In this document: positions 36,391-44,935 of the stretch, in pieces
Layout of the letters: the number at the start of each line of letters is the position of its first letter
How positions within the stretch are numbered: position 1 is the stretch's first letter
Assembly: GCF_026000435.1 (NCBI RefSeq)
Contig: NZ_AP026763.1
Location: 930,001-994,000, forward strand
DNA: 64,000 nucleotides
Origin: Vibrio sp. STUT-A11
GTDB lineage: Bacteria > Pseudomonadota > Gammaproteobacteria > Enterobacterales > Vibrionaceae
Reading direction: 5' to 3'
Made by a program: the position numbers and the translations under genes
Notes under the pieces: model-generated
The model's input: only the letters and a program-made list of their open reading frames with translations
What the model was told of the DNA's origin: nothing
The model's database searches: none

Positions 36391-36724
36391 CGATTACTAC
36401 GTAAAACTCTCAGGCTAAAACGTTGATAGAAGCCATAAGGAACAAAAGTTGAGTTAGTGTAACCATTCTGATAATCACAATCAATTGCGTTAATGAGTGA
36501 GGTAGCTATCGTTTACCTCAACGCATTTTCTAATCAAAGCACAATCCCAAGCGTTAGATTTTGGTTTCTTGATAGAAAAAGAGAATCTGAGTGAATTTTA
36601 ACTTGTATTGATAATGATAATAATTATTATGTCCAATCTTGATTTTGTATCTAAATGTGTACAAATGAAACAAAATAATAATGCGCTTATGTGCAATTAA
36701 GTTAATTTTCTATTGAGTTGTTTT
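36391..36724. promoter_or_regulatory. Divergent iron-regulated promoter region
   Basis: About 330 AT-rich bases between the fecCDE-like operon and the receptor gene. Besides the strong Fur box listed separately, GATAATCACAATCAATT (36470-36486) is a weaker Fur-like match nearer the minus-strand operon. Confidence 0.5.
36610..36628. promoter_or_regulatory. Fur box
   Basis: GATAATGATAATAATTATT matches the consensus GATAATGATAATCATTATC at most positions. It lies about 100 bases upstream of the receptor start and implies repression by iron-loaded Fur. Confidence 0.8.
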
Positions 36725-38851
36725 ATGAGATTTGCTGCAAACACCATCACCAAAAGTTTATTTATTGCAATGGGACTGAGTTCCTATGCGGTTGCCGGGG
36801 AGGACATCACTTCAGAGGAGAGTTTGGTAGACGAGACCGTTGTGGTTGTCGGCCAACAAAACTCTTACCTAAACCCAAGAGTGACTACCGCAACAAAAAC
36901 GGATATCGACCCGTTAGACACCCCACAAACGGTTAACGTCATCAATCAGCAGTTCTTGCAGGATATCCGGGCAACCACATTAGATGATGCCTATGGTTAT
37001 ACCACAGGTTTAACCCGTTCTAATGTCGATGCAGATGGTTTTACGCTGCGTGGCATGCCTGCAGACCTTAACACCATTCAAGTCAATGGACTACCTGGCC
37101 TTGCTTCTCGATTTGGATCACCGACGACAGCAAACGTCGAGAGAGTCGAAGTACTAAAAGGCCCGGCATCTATCATGTATGGTCAAATCCAGCCGGGTGG
37201 TATGGTCAATATCATTACTAAGAAGCCTCAAGATATCGCTTCGTTTTCCTACGATATTTCTGCGACAACATACGCGACCGGCGTGAGCGATTTCGGCGAC
37301 GATAACGGGTTTACCGGGACAATTGACGCCACCGGGCCGCTAAATGCGAGTAAAACCTGGATGTATCGCCTGATTATCAGTGGTGAAAATGCAGACTCAT
37401 ACCGTGATGATGTTGACCAGCAGAATTACTACTTATTCCCAACACTGACCTATCGCCCATCGGAATTAACCGAACTTACCTTTGGTCTGGAGCTTCAGTC
37501 AGAACACCGTGTTGCGGACAACGGGCTGGTGGCGCTGAACAACGATATCGACCAGGTAGCGTCCATTGATACGCATTACCAGTCGTCTGACGATACCGAT
37601 GAAGATGAAGGTCTGGTTGCGTTTGCCAGCTACAACACCATGTTAGTAAACGGTTTCGACCTAACCGTTGATTGGCGTAGTGTGTGGCATGAGGACTCGC
37701 GTGATCTTCATGAAACCAGAGACGTGGTTGACTCAACGAGTTTGGTTAAAGTGCGCGACCGAGATCAAGTGAATAAGCGTGAATATCACTTCGTCGATGT
37801 TCGCACTACCGGTAGCCTCTGGACGGGTGACGTTGAACATCAGCTCCTTTTGGGCGGAAATATCGGCCTGGAAAAGCGAGATTTCCTGCGTGAGACCTAC
37901 GCGACGACAACGGTCGATTTTACGAACCCGCAAGACGTGACCGGGCGAGATCAAAGCGCGTATAAAGTGGATCACCGTATTACTGATTACACAAACTACG
38001 GTTTATACCTGCAAGATACGGTATACCTAAGCGAAAAATGGACCGTGATGGGTGGAATTCGCTACATGCGTCAAGATGTGGATTTTGATTATGTCAGCAA
38101 GTCGACGGATGACACTCAGTCTACCGATGCCTTCGTTTCTCAGGCTGGGATCGTGTATAAAATTGTCGATGGCACCTCTCTGTATACCAGTTATGGCGAA
38201 AGCTTCAATCCAAATAGTGTCGAAAAGAAAGATGTTAACGATGATGCTTTTGACCCAGAGGAAGGCCGTCAATATGAAGTCGGTGTGAAAACCGATCTGT
38301 TGAACAGCAACAGTAACTTAACCGTCGCCTATTTTGATATCGAAAAATCCAACGTTGTGGAGAAAAACAGCAGCGGTGATTATGAATTGCTTGGTGAAGT
38401 GCGCAGCAAAGGTGTGGAAACCGAGCTACTTATGAAGCCGCTAGAGAACTGGCAGGTTAAGCTAGGGTACGCTTATGTAGACTCTGAAATTTCAGAGAAT
38501 CCAGACGCGAGTATTCAGGGAAGCCGAACGCCTATGACGGCTTACCACGATGCTTATTTCTGGACTAAATATAACTTCCCTTACCAAGTTGCGGGCGGTG
38601 TATTAGGTACAACTTTTGGTGCCAACTATGAAGGTGCGCGATACACCAGTGAGGATCCATCTGATCGAGTCGAGCTTCCTGCTTATGTGACGGTTGATGT
38701 CGGTGTTCACTACGAAGTAAAAGATTACCGTCTATCGCTGAACGTTGCTAATCTATTGGATGAAGAGTACTACGTCGGCGGAACGGATAGCCATAGATTG
38801 TACTTAGGCGATCCACGTAACGTTACCTTGAGTGTGTCAGGTAAGTTCTAA
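36725..38851 (+). CDS. TonB-dependent siderophore receptor
   Basis: A 708-residue outer-membrane receptor. Signal peptide residues 1 to about 24 end in AVAG; a plug domain contains DTPQTVNVINQQFLQD, FTLRGMPADLNTIQVNG and VEVLKGPASIMYGQIQPGG; the barrel ends in the terminal Phe of VSGKF. The sequence is of the FhuE/FoxA type rather than FecA, so the ligand is probably a hydroxamate or mixed siderophore (inference). No N-terminal signalling domain is seen, so regulation is by Fur only. The ATG at 36725 is used; a TTG four codons upstream is less likely. Its stop overlaps the next start (TAATG). Confidence 0.9.
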   Translation: MRFAANTITKSLFIAMGLSSYAVAGEDITSEESLVDETVVVVGQQNSYLNPRVTTATKTDIDPLDTPQTVNVINQQFLQDIRATTLDDAYGYTTGLTRSNVDADGFTLRGMPADLNTIQVNGLPGLASRFGSPTTANVERVEVLKGPASIMYGQIQPGGMVNIITKKPQDIASFSYDISATTYATGVSDFGDDNGFTGTIDATGPLNASKTWMYRLIISGENADSYRDDVDQQNYYLFPTLTYRPSELTELTFGLELQSEHRVADNGLVALNNDIDQVASIDTHYQSSDDTDEDEGLVAFASYNTMLVNGFDLTVDWRSVWHEDSRDLHETRDVVDSTSLVKVRDRDQVNKREYHFVDVRTTGSLWTGDVEHQLLLGGNIGLEKRDFLRETYATTTVDFTNPQDVTGRDQSAYKVDHRITDYTNYGLYLQDTVYLSEKWTVMGGIRYMRQDVDFDYVSKSTDDTQSTDAFVSQAGIVYKIVDGTSLYTSYGESFNPNSVEKKDVNDDAFDPEEGRQYEVGVKTDLLNSNSNLTVAYFDIEKSNVVEKNSSGDYELLGEVRSKGVETELLMKPLENWQVKLGYAYVDSEISENPDASIQGSRTPMTAYHDAYFWTKYNFPYQVAGGVLGTTFGANYEGARYTSEDPSDRVELPAYVTVDVGVHYEVKDYRLSLNVANLLDEEYYVGGTDSHRLYLGDPRNVTLSVSGKF

Positions 38852-39735
38852 TGGCACTCATACGCTTACTAACTGCTTTGCTTGTACTGTGCGCTTGCAC
38901 GGTACAAGCCGCTTCTACGCCAGAAACTACTGCGCCAACAGATTCTGCACCTAAAAGGATTGTCGTGTTGGAGTACTCTTTTGTTGATGCGTTGGCTGTT
39001 ATTGGCATTTCACCGGTTGGCGTGGCTGATGACAAGGACCCAAACAGAATTATTCCACAGGTGAGAGAGCTCATAGAACCTTGGACTTCTGTGGGTATGC
39101 GTTCCCAGCCCAATTTAGAGGTCATCGCGCAGCTTAAGCCTGACTTAATTATTGCCGACAGTTATCGCCATAAAATCAGTCTGCATGATTTGTCTCAAAT
39201 CGCTCCGACAATTTTACTTAAGAGCCGAGGAGAGGCGTATCAAGAGGGCTTGGAATCTGCCTTAGCAATAGGCAAAGCTGTCGGTAAAGAGCGGGAAATG
39301 AGAGCGCGCTTGGCCAAGCATCGTGAACTTATGGCCTCCTATAAAGGTAAGTTTAAAACCAGTGGCACGGTTCAGTTTGCTAATGTCAACGAGAGGGGAA
39401 TGTGGATGCATGGACCGTTGTCATACACGGGCAGTTTATTAAGCTATCTTGGCCTCCAGCCTGCGCTTCCTGACCTCAAGCAGAGTCATCTGATGGAAGC
39501 AAACCTAGAGGTTTTATTGAAAGTGAATCCAGATTGGCTTTTCTATAGTAAAAGGGCAGGCAATACGGTGTTGGATAGCTGGCAGAAAAGCCCGCTGTTT
39601 AAACTGTTAAAGTTCAATAAAACCGGACAAGCGGTGCAAGTTTCACCTGAACTTTGGTCTCTTAACAGAGGCATACTTGCCTCAGAGTCGATTGCACAGG
39701 AGTTGGACACGATTATGGGAAAGACTTCAACTTAA
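38851..39735 (+). CDS. fecB: Periplasmic iron-chelate binding protein, FecB-like
   Basis: A 294-residue binding protein. A signal peptide (about 1-21, VQA-AS) leads to a PBP fold with KRIVVLEYSFVDALAVIGISPVG, PNLEVIAQLKPDLIIADSYRHK and SQIAPTILLKSRGEAYQE, closely resembling E. coli FecB. It delivers the iron chelate from the receptor to the FecCDE-like permease. The start overlaps the receptor stop by one base, so translation is coupled. Together with the divergent operon this forms a complete uptake route without siderophore biosynthesis genes nearby. Confidence 0.9.
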   Translation: MALIRLLTALLVLCACTVQAASTPETTAPTDSAPKRIVVLEYSFVDALAVIGISPVGVADDKDPNRIIPQVRELIEPWTSVGMRSQPNLEVIAQLKPDLIIADSYRHKISLHDLSQIAPTILLKSRGEAYQEGLESALAIGKAVGKEREMRARLAKHRELMASYKGKFKTSGTVQFANVNERGMWMHGPLSYTGSLLSYLGLQPALPDLKQSHLMEANLEVLLKVNPDWLFYSKRAGNTVLDSWQKSPLFKLLKFNKTGQAVQVSPELWSLNRGILASESIAQELDTIMGKTST

Positions 39736-39797
39736 CAGGGAGTGGGGCTGCATCCATCTAGGGATTTAGGGCAAATCCCTTTAAAACTTTGGAAACG

Positions 39798-39829
39798 AAA
39801 AGGGCCGCTAATTTCTTAGCGGCCCTTTT
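39798..39829 (-). terminator. Distal hairpin terminator of the tRNA-Ser unit
   Basis: AAAAGGGCCGCTAA pairs perfectly with TTAGCGGCCCTTTT (14 bp, TTTC loop); on the minus strand it ends in T-rich sequence. Confidence 0.8.
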
Positions 39830-39903
39830 ACTAAATGTGGCGGAGTGCTGGGGTTGCATCCAACTAGGGATTTAGGACAAATCCCTTTCAAACTGTAAAA
39901 ACG

Positions 39904-39935
39904 AAAGAAGCCGCTAATTTCTTAGCGGCTTCTTT
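39904..39935 (-). terminator. Proximal terminator of tRNA-Ser
   Basis: AAAGAAGCCGCTAA pairs perfectly with TTAGCGGCTTCTTT (14 bp, TTTC loop), immediately downstream of the tRNA; T-rich sequence follows on the minus strand. Confidence 0.88.
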
Positions 39936-39943
39936 ACTAAATG

Positions 39944-40034
39944 TGGCGGAGAGATAGGGATTTGAACCCTAGATACGCTATTAACGTATGCCGGTTTTCA
40001 AGACCGGTGCTTTCAACCACTCAGCCATCTCTCC
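39944..40034 (-). tRNA. tRNA-Ser (anticodon UGA)
   Basis: A 91-base class II tRNA with encoded CCA. The acceptor stem is GGAGAGA with TCTCTCC, the anticodon loop reads CTTGAAA (anticodon TGA), a long variable arm is present, and the T-arm is GGGTTCAAATCCC. It decodes UCN serine codons. Confidence 0.97.
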
Positions 40035-40187
40035 GTTGTTGACGCGAATAATATAAGGCTTTGAAAAGCTTGTAAACCCTAAATCTATCCGTTTGCCTGT
40101 TTACTGATCAATTTTGCGCTGTTTGTTGTTTTAGTAAACAAAAAGCCTTCCTTTGAGGGCGTTTTGAACGAAATGCGTAAAGCAGCA

Positions 40188-41996
40188 TTAATTGCTCTTG
40201 GTATAAAATCGTTGTAGCTCCGTTAAACCCTGCATGAGTACAGGCATTTTAGGGCTGTCATCACGCAGGCGTTTGTAATCTTTGTCGTACAGCTTATAGT
40301 TACCAAATTTGTCTATTACTGTCGTTTGTGCGTCAGTGATGAGTGCCAATTCGCGAGTGTCGCCTGCGAGAATCCAACGTCGGCGACTCTCATCGAATAA
40401 ATTGCGGCCGCTACTGTAATCATAAGGGTTCGATGAAACCCCTAGCATGTCTTGTAGCAACGTCACGGAAAGATCTAAATGACTGGTACTATGAGCAAAA
40501 TCACCTGCCAGTCTGCCTGGCCAATGAATCACCATTGGTACCTGCAGTTGATAACGGCTGTAGTTGCTGTTCGCACCCCAACTATTGGTGTTGGTTTCAT
40601 TGAACTCACTGCCGTGATTTGAAGTGACGATAACCACGGTGTTGGTTAGTAAGTGTGTTTCTTTTAATTCGTTAATAATGCTGGCAACGGTGTTATCTGC
40701 TGATGTAACCGCAAACTCGTACGCTTTTTTGAACCGTTCGCTTGCAGGCATTTCTTCATCTGCATTTGAAGGAATCGATTCAAAGTTATCAACTGCGGTA
40801 ACTTCGATGTAGCTAAACCAAGGTTGCTTTGCGTTTTCGACTAGCCATGTATTCCAATCGGAGATGGCTTGTTTATCTGTGTTAGCTTGTCTGCTATCAA
40901 GTTGCTCAGCCAGGTTTAGGTTTCTGAAAATGATCTCTGAATACAGGTCATCTTCAAAGCCATTGCCACTGAATAAACCAAAGCTGTAACCCTGCTCTTT
41001 AAGCACGTCAAGCATGACTGGTGAAGAGCCTTGCGCCTGAATGCTTGAAGCGTAACTGGTTGGCAAGCCATAAAATAAGCCGAATGCACCATAGGTGTCA
41101 TTGCTCGAGCTGTAGTGGTTACGGAAATTCTGATTTTCCTGCGCAAACTCATAGAGATTTGGCATCTCTTGTTCATTGAGTGCATCCGCTCTTAAATTAT
41201 TCACGCTGATCATCAGAACATTCAGCTTGTTCACGCGGCGGTTGAATTCAAGTTTCTCAAGCGGGTAGTTAACCAGTTCTACATTACCTTGGTTTTCAGC
41301 TAAGCGTTTCAGGTACTCTTCACGGTCCAATAAGCCGTGTTTTTCCATAAAGCTTTTCGCTGTCATTGGGTATGAAAGCGGGAAATTAGCACGTTGACTG
41401 GTAATTGGGTTATAGAAATAAGCATCCGCCCAAATGTATACCAAATGGCTGGTGATAAAACTCAAGAAGAACAGGATGGCCAGAGGGCGGCCAACGTGTT
41501 TATGAGAAAGTTTGCGTTGTTTTCGCCACACCCATTCTGAAAGCGCAAGTTGAATCAGGAAAATGAAGGGCATCACAACAAACAGGTGTTGCAGATCCGA
41601 ACTCAGAACGCTTTTATCATCGCTAAATAAAAGCTCCCAGACTACAGGGGTCAGGTGTAAGTTGATCGACTGATACGCTTGGGTATCGATCAGCAAGATC
41701 GTCTGACCGATGGTAGCGAATATCACTGCCATCAAGCGGAATAGCTTCCGAGATGGCAGGACAAAGGTCAACGGGAATAGGACCAGTAAGTAAAGAGCGA
41801 AAACCAGAAAGCCAAAATGACCAACCCAAGATACGGCCAGATAAAACTGACCGAGCAAGGTCTCAGGCCAAGGCGATTGAGTAATATAGCGTGTGCCTAT
41901 CAACATTGACGCAACAATGTTGAAGAATGCAAACCAATGTCCCCAACCTACCAGTCGAGATACGCGTTCGCCGTATGAGTTTCCGCTGTCTACCAT
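40188..41996 (-). CDS. yejM: Inner-membrane sulfatase-fold protein YejM (PbgA/LapC-like)
   Basis: A 602-residue protein. The N-terminal DUF3413 domain has five membrane helices (about 1-200). A periplasmic sulfatase-like domain (about 255-590) includes VLMISVNNLRADAL and VVIVTSNHGSEFNET. In E. coli the homologue senses LPS and controls LpxC turnover through LapB; the same role here is inferred. A Thr or Ser nucleophile typical of active sulfatases is not evident, consistent with the non-catalytic family. It follows yejL by 22 bases. Confidence 0.93.
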   Translation of the reverse strand: MVDSGNSYGERVSRLVGWGHWFAFFNIVASMLIGTRYITQSPWPETLLGQFYLAVSWVGHFGFLVFALYLLVLFPLTFVLPSRKLFRLMAVIFATIGQTILLIDTQAYQSINLHLTPVVWELLFSDDKSVLSSDLQHLFVVMPFIFLIQLALSEWVWRKQRKLSHKHVGRPLAILFFLSFITSHLVYIWADAYFYNPITSQRANFPLSYPMTAKSFMEKHGLLDREEYLKRLAENQGNVELVNYPLEKLEFNRRVNKLNVLMISVNNLRADALNEQEMPNLYEFAQENQNFRNHYSSSNDTYGAFGLFYGLPTSYASSIQAQGSSPVMLDVLKEQGYSFGLFSGNGFEDDLYSEIIFRNLNLAEQLDSRQANTDKQAISDWNTWLVENAKQPWFSYIEVTAVDNFESIPSNADEEMPASERFKKAYEFAVTSADNTVASIINELKETHLLTNTVVIVTSNHGSEFNETNTNSWGANSNYSRYQLQVPMVIHWPGRLAGDFAHSTSHLDLSVTLLQDMLGVSSNPYDYSSGRNLFDESRRRWILAGDTRELALITDAQTTVIDKFGNYKLYDKDYKRLRDDSPKMPVLMQGLTELQRFYTKSN

Positions 41997-42018
41997 GTAT
42001 GTGTCTAATTATCCGTTA

Positions 42019-42246
42019 TTAATGTGATTTTGGTGTTTCTAATGAAGACATCAGTGCCTGAGCAAATTTTTCAGCAATCGCTTTACGTTGTGAAGCGGCA
42101 ACTCGTTGATTTAAGACATTGGTTGCGATATTTCCGGCAATCATTAGTGTTAACTCAGGTGAAGCTGCATGTTTTTCAAGAACTAAAGCGACTTCCGCAA
42201 GAATGTTCTCTACTTGTTCGTCAGTATATTTAGATGTAATCGGCAT
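42019..42246 (-). CDS. yejL: UPF0352 protein YejL
   Basis: A 75-residue helical protein beginning MPITSKYTDEQVENILAEVA and containing AGNIATNVLNQRV, the UPF0352 signature. The order yejL-yejM divergent from yejK is the same as in E. coli. The function is unknown. Confidence 0.95.
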   Translation of the reverse strand: MPITSKYTDEQVENILAEVALVLEKHAASPELTLMIAGNIATNVLNQRVAASQRKAIAEKFAQALMSSLETPKSH

Positions 42247-42331
42247 AAAGACTCTAATAATGATAGTAAAAGCGGCTTATGATAACCTACAATGCCCATC
42301 AACTAAAACCTTGTAGCAAGATAAAATCACT

Positions 42332-43330
42332 ATGAGCCTTCATCTTTCAAACGTTATTCTGCATCAATTATGCAAAAACGATCAGGACGAACTGGTTGTT
42401 AACTTTCGTCCCGCATCACTAGAAAATGATGCATCGACTGAAAACCTCGTCGCGGAACTTCATCGAGTGTTCCATTCTAAAGCTGGTAAAGGTTTTGGTT
42501 CTTTCCAGTCAGACAGCGAATTTCAGTTTTGGCTTCAAGAAATGCGCAAAGGTGAGCGAGATTTTTATGATTTCTCACAAATTAGTGCAAATCGACTGAA
42601 AGAAGAGTTGATTAAGTACCCATTCGCAGACGAAGGCATTTTGGTTTTCGCCGAGTATCAGAGCCTTGCGACGGATTATTTGTTCATTGGTATTTTGCCA
42701 ATGAATCAAAGTCTGAAAGTAACTGAAGGTCTGGACATTAGTGCGACCGACTACTTAGACATTACGAAAATGGATATCGCGGCACGTATTGACTTATCGA
42801 GCTACGACACTGACAAAGAATCCAACCGTTATCTGTCGTACATTAAAGGTCGGGTAGGGCGTAAAGTAGCAGACTTTTTCCTCGACTTCCTTCAGGCAGA
42901 TATTGGGTTAGATACGAAGCAACAAAACTTGGTATTGATGCAAGCCGTTGATGATTTTTGTGCTGATTCAAAGTTAGAAAAGCAGGAAGTAAACGAGTAC
43001 AAAAAACAAGTTTACGACTACTGTAACGAGCAGATTAAATCCGGTGAAGAAGTGCAAGTCTCTGAGCTTTCGGGTGAATTACCACCGAGTCAGGATGGCA
43101 CCAGCTTTATGGACTTCACTAAAGAGCAAGGTTACGAACTTGAAGAATCATTCCCTGGTGATCGTGCAACGGTTCGTAAGTTAACCAAGTACGTTGGAGC
43201 GGGCGGTGGTTTAAACATCAGCTTTGACAGCTTACTGCTTGGTGAGCGTATTTTTTATGATCCAGAGACCGATACATTAACGATCAAAGGAACACCACCA
43301 AACTTAAAAGATCAGTTGAGTCGTAGCTAA
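42332..43330 (+). CDS. yejK: Nucleoid-associated protein NdpA/YejK
   Basis: A 332-residue nucleoid protein, close to the 335 of E. coli YejK. It starts MSLHLSNVILHQLCKND and has the conserved FLDFLQADIGLDTKQQNLVLMQAVDDF and GAGGGLNISFDSLLLGERI near the C-terminus. It is divergent from yejL-yejM with an 85-base gap, so the promoters overlap or abut. Confidence 0.95.
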   Translation: MSLHLSNVILHQLCKNDQDELVVNFRPASLENDASTENLVAELHRVFHSKAGKGFGSFQSDSEFQFWLQEMRKGERDFYDFSQISANRLKEELIKYPFADEGILVFAEYQSLATDYLFIGILPMNQSLKVTEGLDISATDYLDITKMDIAARIDLSSYDTDKESNRYLSYIKGRVGRKVADFFLDFLQADIGLDTKQQNLVLMQAVDDFCADSKLEKQEVNEYKKQVYDYCNEQIKSGEEVQVSELSGELPPSQDGTSFMDFTKEQGYELEESFPGDRATVRKLTKYVGAGGGLNISFDSLLLGERIFYDPETDTLTIKGTPPNLKDQLSRS

Positions 43331-43359
43331 TCGAAACGGCTAGTCACAATTCAAAGTAA

Positions 43360-43382
43360 GAGAGCCAATGGCTCTCTTTTTA
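43360..43382 (+). terminator. Terminator of yejK
   Basis: GAGAGCC pairs with GGCTCTC around AAT, followed by five T. Confidence 0.85.
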
Positions 43383-43556
43383 TATGCAGCTGATATCAAT
43401 TATGATTTTAACCTAGCAGGAATAGGAAAGAGCCTGTAATTTCTAACTATTTACTCCTTTTGATTGGTATTACACCAGCGTTGAGACGTATAACCCTGTG
43501 TCCTGCAAGATAATGGTATATCCTTGTTATTAATAGAAATATGGGAGGGTGACGAA

Positions 43557-44807
43557 TTGCAGCAATTAAAATCGGGGGTCAGGCGCTATGTTTGGTTTCT
43601 ATTCGTTTTATGGTGTGTATTAACCTTAGGTATTTGGCAGCAATCCAAACAGACCGTTCAATTGCTTTCGACTGTTAATGAGTTGGGAAGCAAAGTCGAG
43701 GAAGTTCGTAATTTCTTTAATTTCGAACTACCGTATCGCGTGCAACACGTAGATCCAGTATCTCTGAAACTTCAGCTTGTTTATTCCGTTCGGCTTCAGC
43801 TTGAGCATGAATATTTGGACGGTATATCTCCACCAGATTTAACCCAGTTACTCTATTCCACAGACCGTTTTTTAGAAAACGCACATGCTTTTATTGGTAG
43901 CGATAATGAATTGGTCTCATTAGCAGAGCAGTTGCGAAACAACCGTGCTCGAGATAACAACTCTGACCAAGTTCACTCGATGTACTATCGCTTAGGGGCA
44001 CTGGTATTAGAGTCTATTTTCAGTGATTCGGCGACAAAGGCTGATACTTACCGAGAGCTCGATTCCCTCTTTATTGCATCAGACTCATTGATGGTGGATG
44101 AGCGTACAGCGTTTCAACGCAGACTTGCGCAGACCTCAAGCGTCCTTGCCGCCAATGCGCAAGGACGTTACTTAGCTGAACAACTACTCAAACCGGACTT
44201 AGCCAATCAATTTGCTACGACTAATATGGCATTAGAGCAATCGCTAACCAAGTTAATGGTGTGGTTAGGGGGAATCAGTGGATTATTTTTAGTGATGGTC
44301 ACGTGGGCCGCTTTCGGCAAAAGAGAACCTAGCAACTCCGCCGGAGTCGAGACATCCGCACTCTGTTCCAAGTCACTTGAAGGAGGGAGACGGCTCGATA
44401 CAGGACTATTAAATAAGAAAACCCTTGTGAGTCCCTCTTCAGGAGACATGACAGTCGTGGCTGATGAACCTTACATCGACATTAGTAAGATGCTCGAATC
44501 ATTGTCTGGTGATGAAGAGGCTGTTCGTATGTTGTTAGAAGTCTTTATTCAGGAGCACTCTAGCGACGGCACTAAGTTATGCCGGGTGTTGAACTCTGAT
44601 AAACAACAAGCACAAAGAATCGTTCATAGCCTGAAAGGAGTTTCAGGGAGCTTGGGTGCAATGCCTTTAAATTCCATATCAGGTGATATTGAGCTATTGA
44701 TTAAAGAGCAGCAAAACGTAACGGAAAGTCAGCTCACTAAGTTGAATTGTGTATTGGAGCAAACGATACTTTTTGCAACGCATATTCTCAAAAGTGAAAA
44801 ACTATAA
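43557..44807 (+). CDS. Membrane sensor with C-terminal HPt phosphotransfer domain
   Basis: A 416-residue protein with two membrane helices (about 11-27 and 233-252), a periplasmic helical domain of about 200 residues, a short linker, and a C-terminal HPt domain (about 305-410). The HPt signature is IVHSLKGVSGSLGAM with phospho-acceptor His357. No kinase, receiver or HAMP domain is present. The start is a TTG at 43557 with GGGAGGG 8 bases upstream; an earlier in-frame TTG (43524) has no ribosome site. It probably exchanges phosphate with a receiver of a hybrid kinase encoded elsewhere. Confidence 0.8.
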   Translation: MQQLKSGVRRYVWFLFVLWCVLTLGIWQQSKQTVQLLSTVNELGSKVEEVRNFFNFELPYRVQHVDPVSLKLQLVYSVRLQLEHEYLDGISPPDLTQLLYSTDRFLENAHAFIGSDNELVSLAEQLRNNRARDNNSDQVHSMYYRLGALVLESIFSDSATKADTYRELDSLFIASDSLMVDERTAFQRRLAQTSSVLAANAQGRYLAEQLLKPDLANQFATTNMALEQSLTKLMVWLGGISGLFLVMVTWAAFGKREPSNSAGVETSALCSKSLEGGRRLDTGLLNKKTLVSPSSGDMTVVADEPYIDISKMLESLSGDEEAVRMLLEVFIQEHSSDGTKLCRVLNSDKQQAQRIVHSLKGVSGSLGAMPLNSISGDIELLIKEQQNVTESQLTKLNCVLEQTILFATHILKSEKL

Positions 44808-44935
44808 AAAACGCTAACAGGTTGATATTTCTCTGACTTAAAACGTCAGAGGTTGAGGTATTCAAAGGCGCACTTGAACTGGCCTTTCAGTTCGCTTTGA
44901 TTCCTGTTCCGTACCAATTTACTAAAGGTAATACC

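Larger units (their letters stand above)
39741..39948 (-). repeat. Tandem duplication of a tRNA-Ser 3' end plus terminator
   Basis: Two copies of about 103-105 bases (39741-39843, 39844-39948). Each carries AGGGATTTAGG with a matching AAATCCCT, a 14-bp hairpin and CTAAATGTGGCGGAG, whose TGGCGGAG part matches the 3' end of tRNA-Ser on the minus strand. The two hairpin stems differ by paired, compensating changes. Confidence 0.8.
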
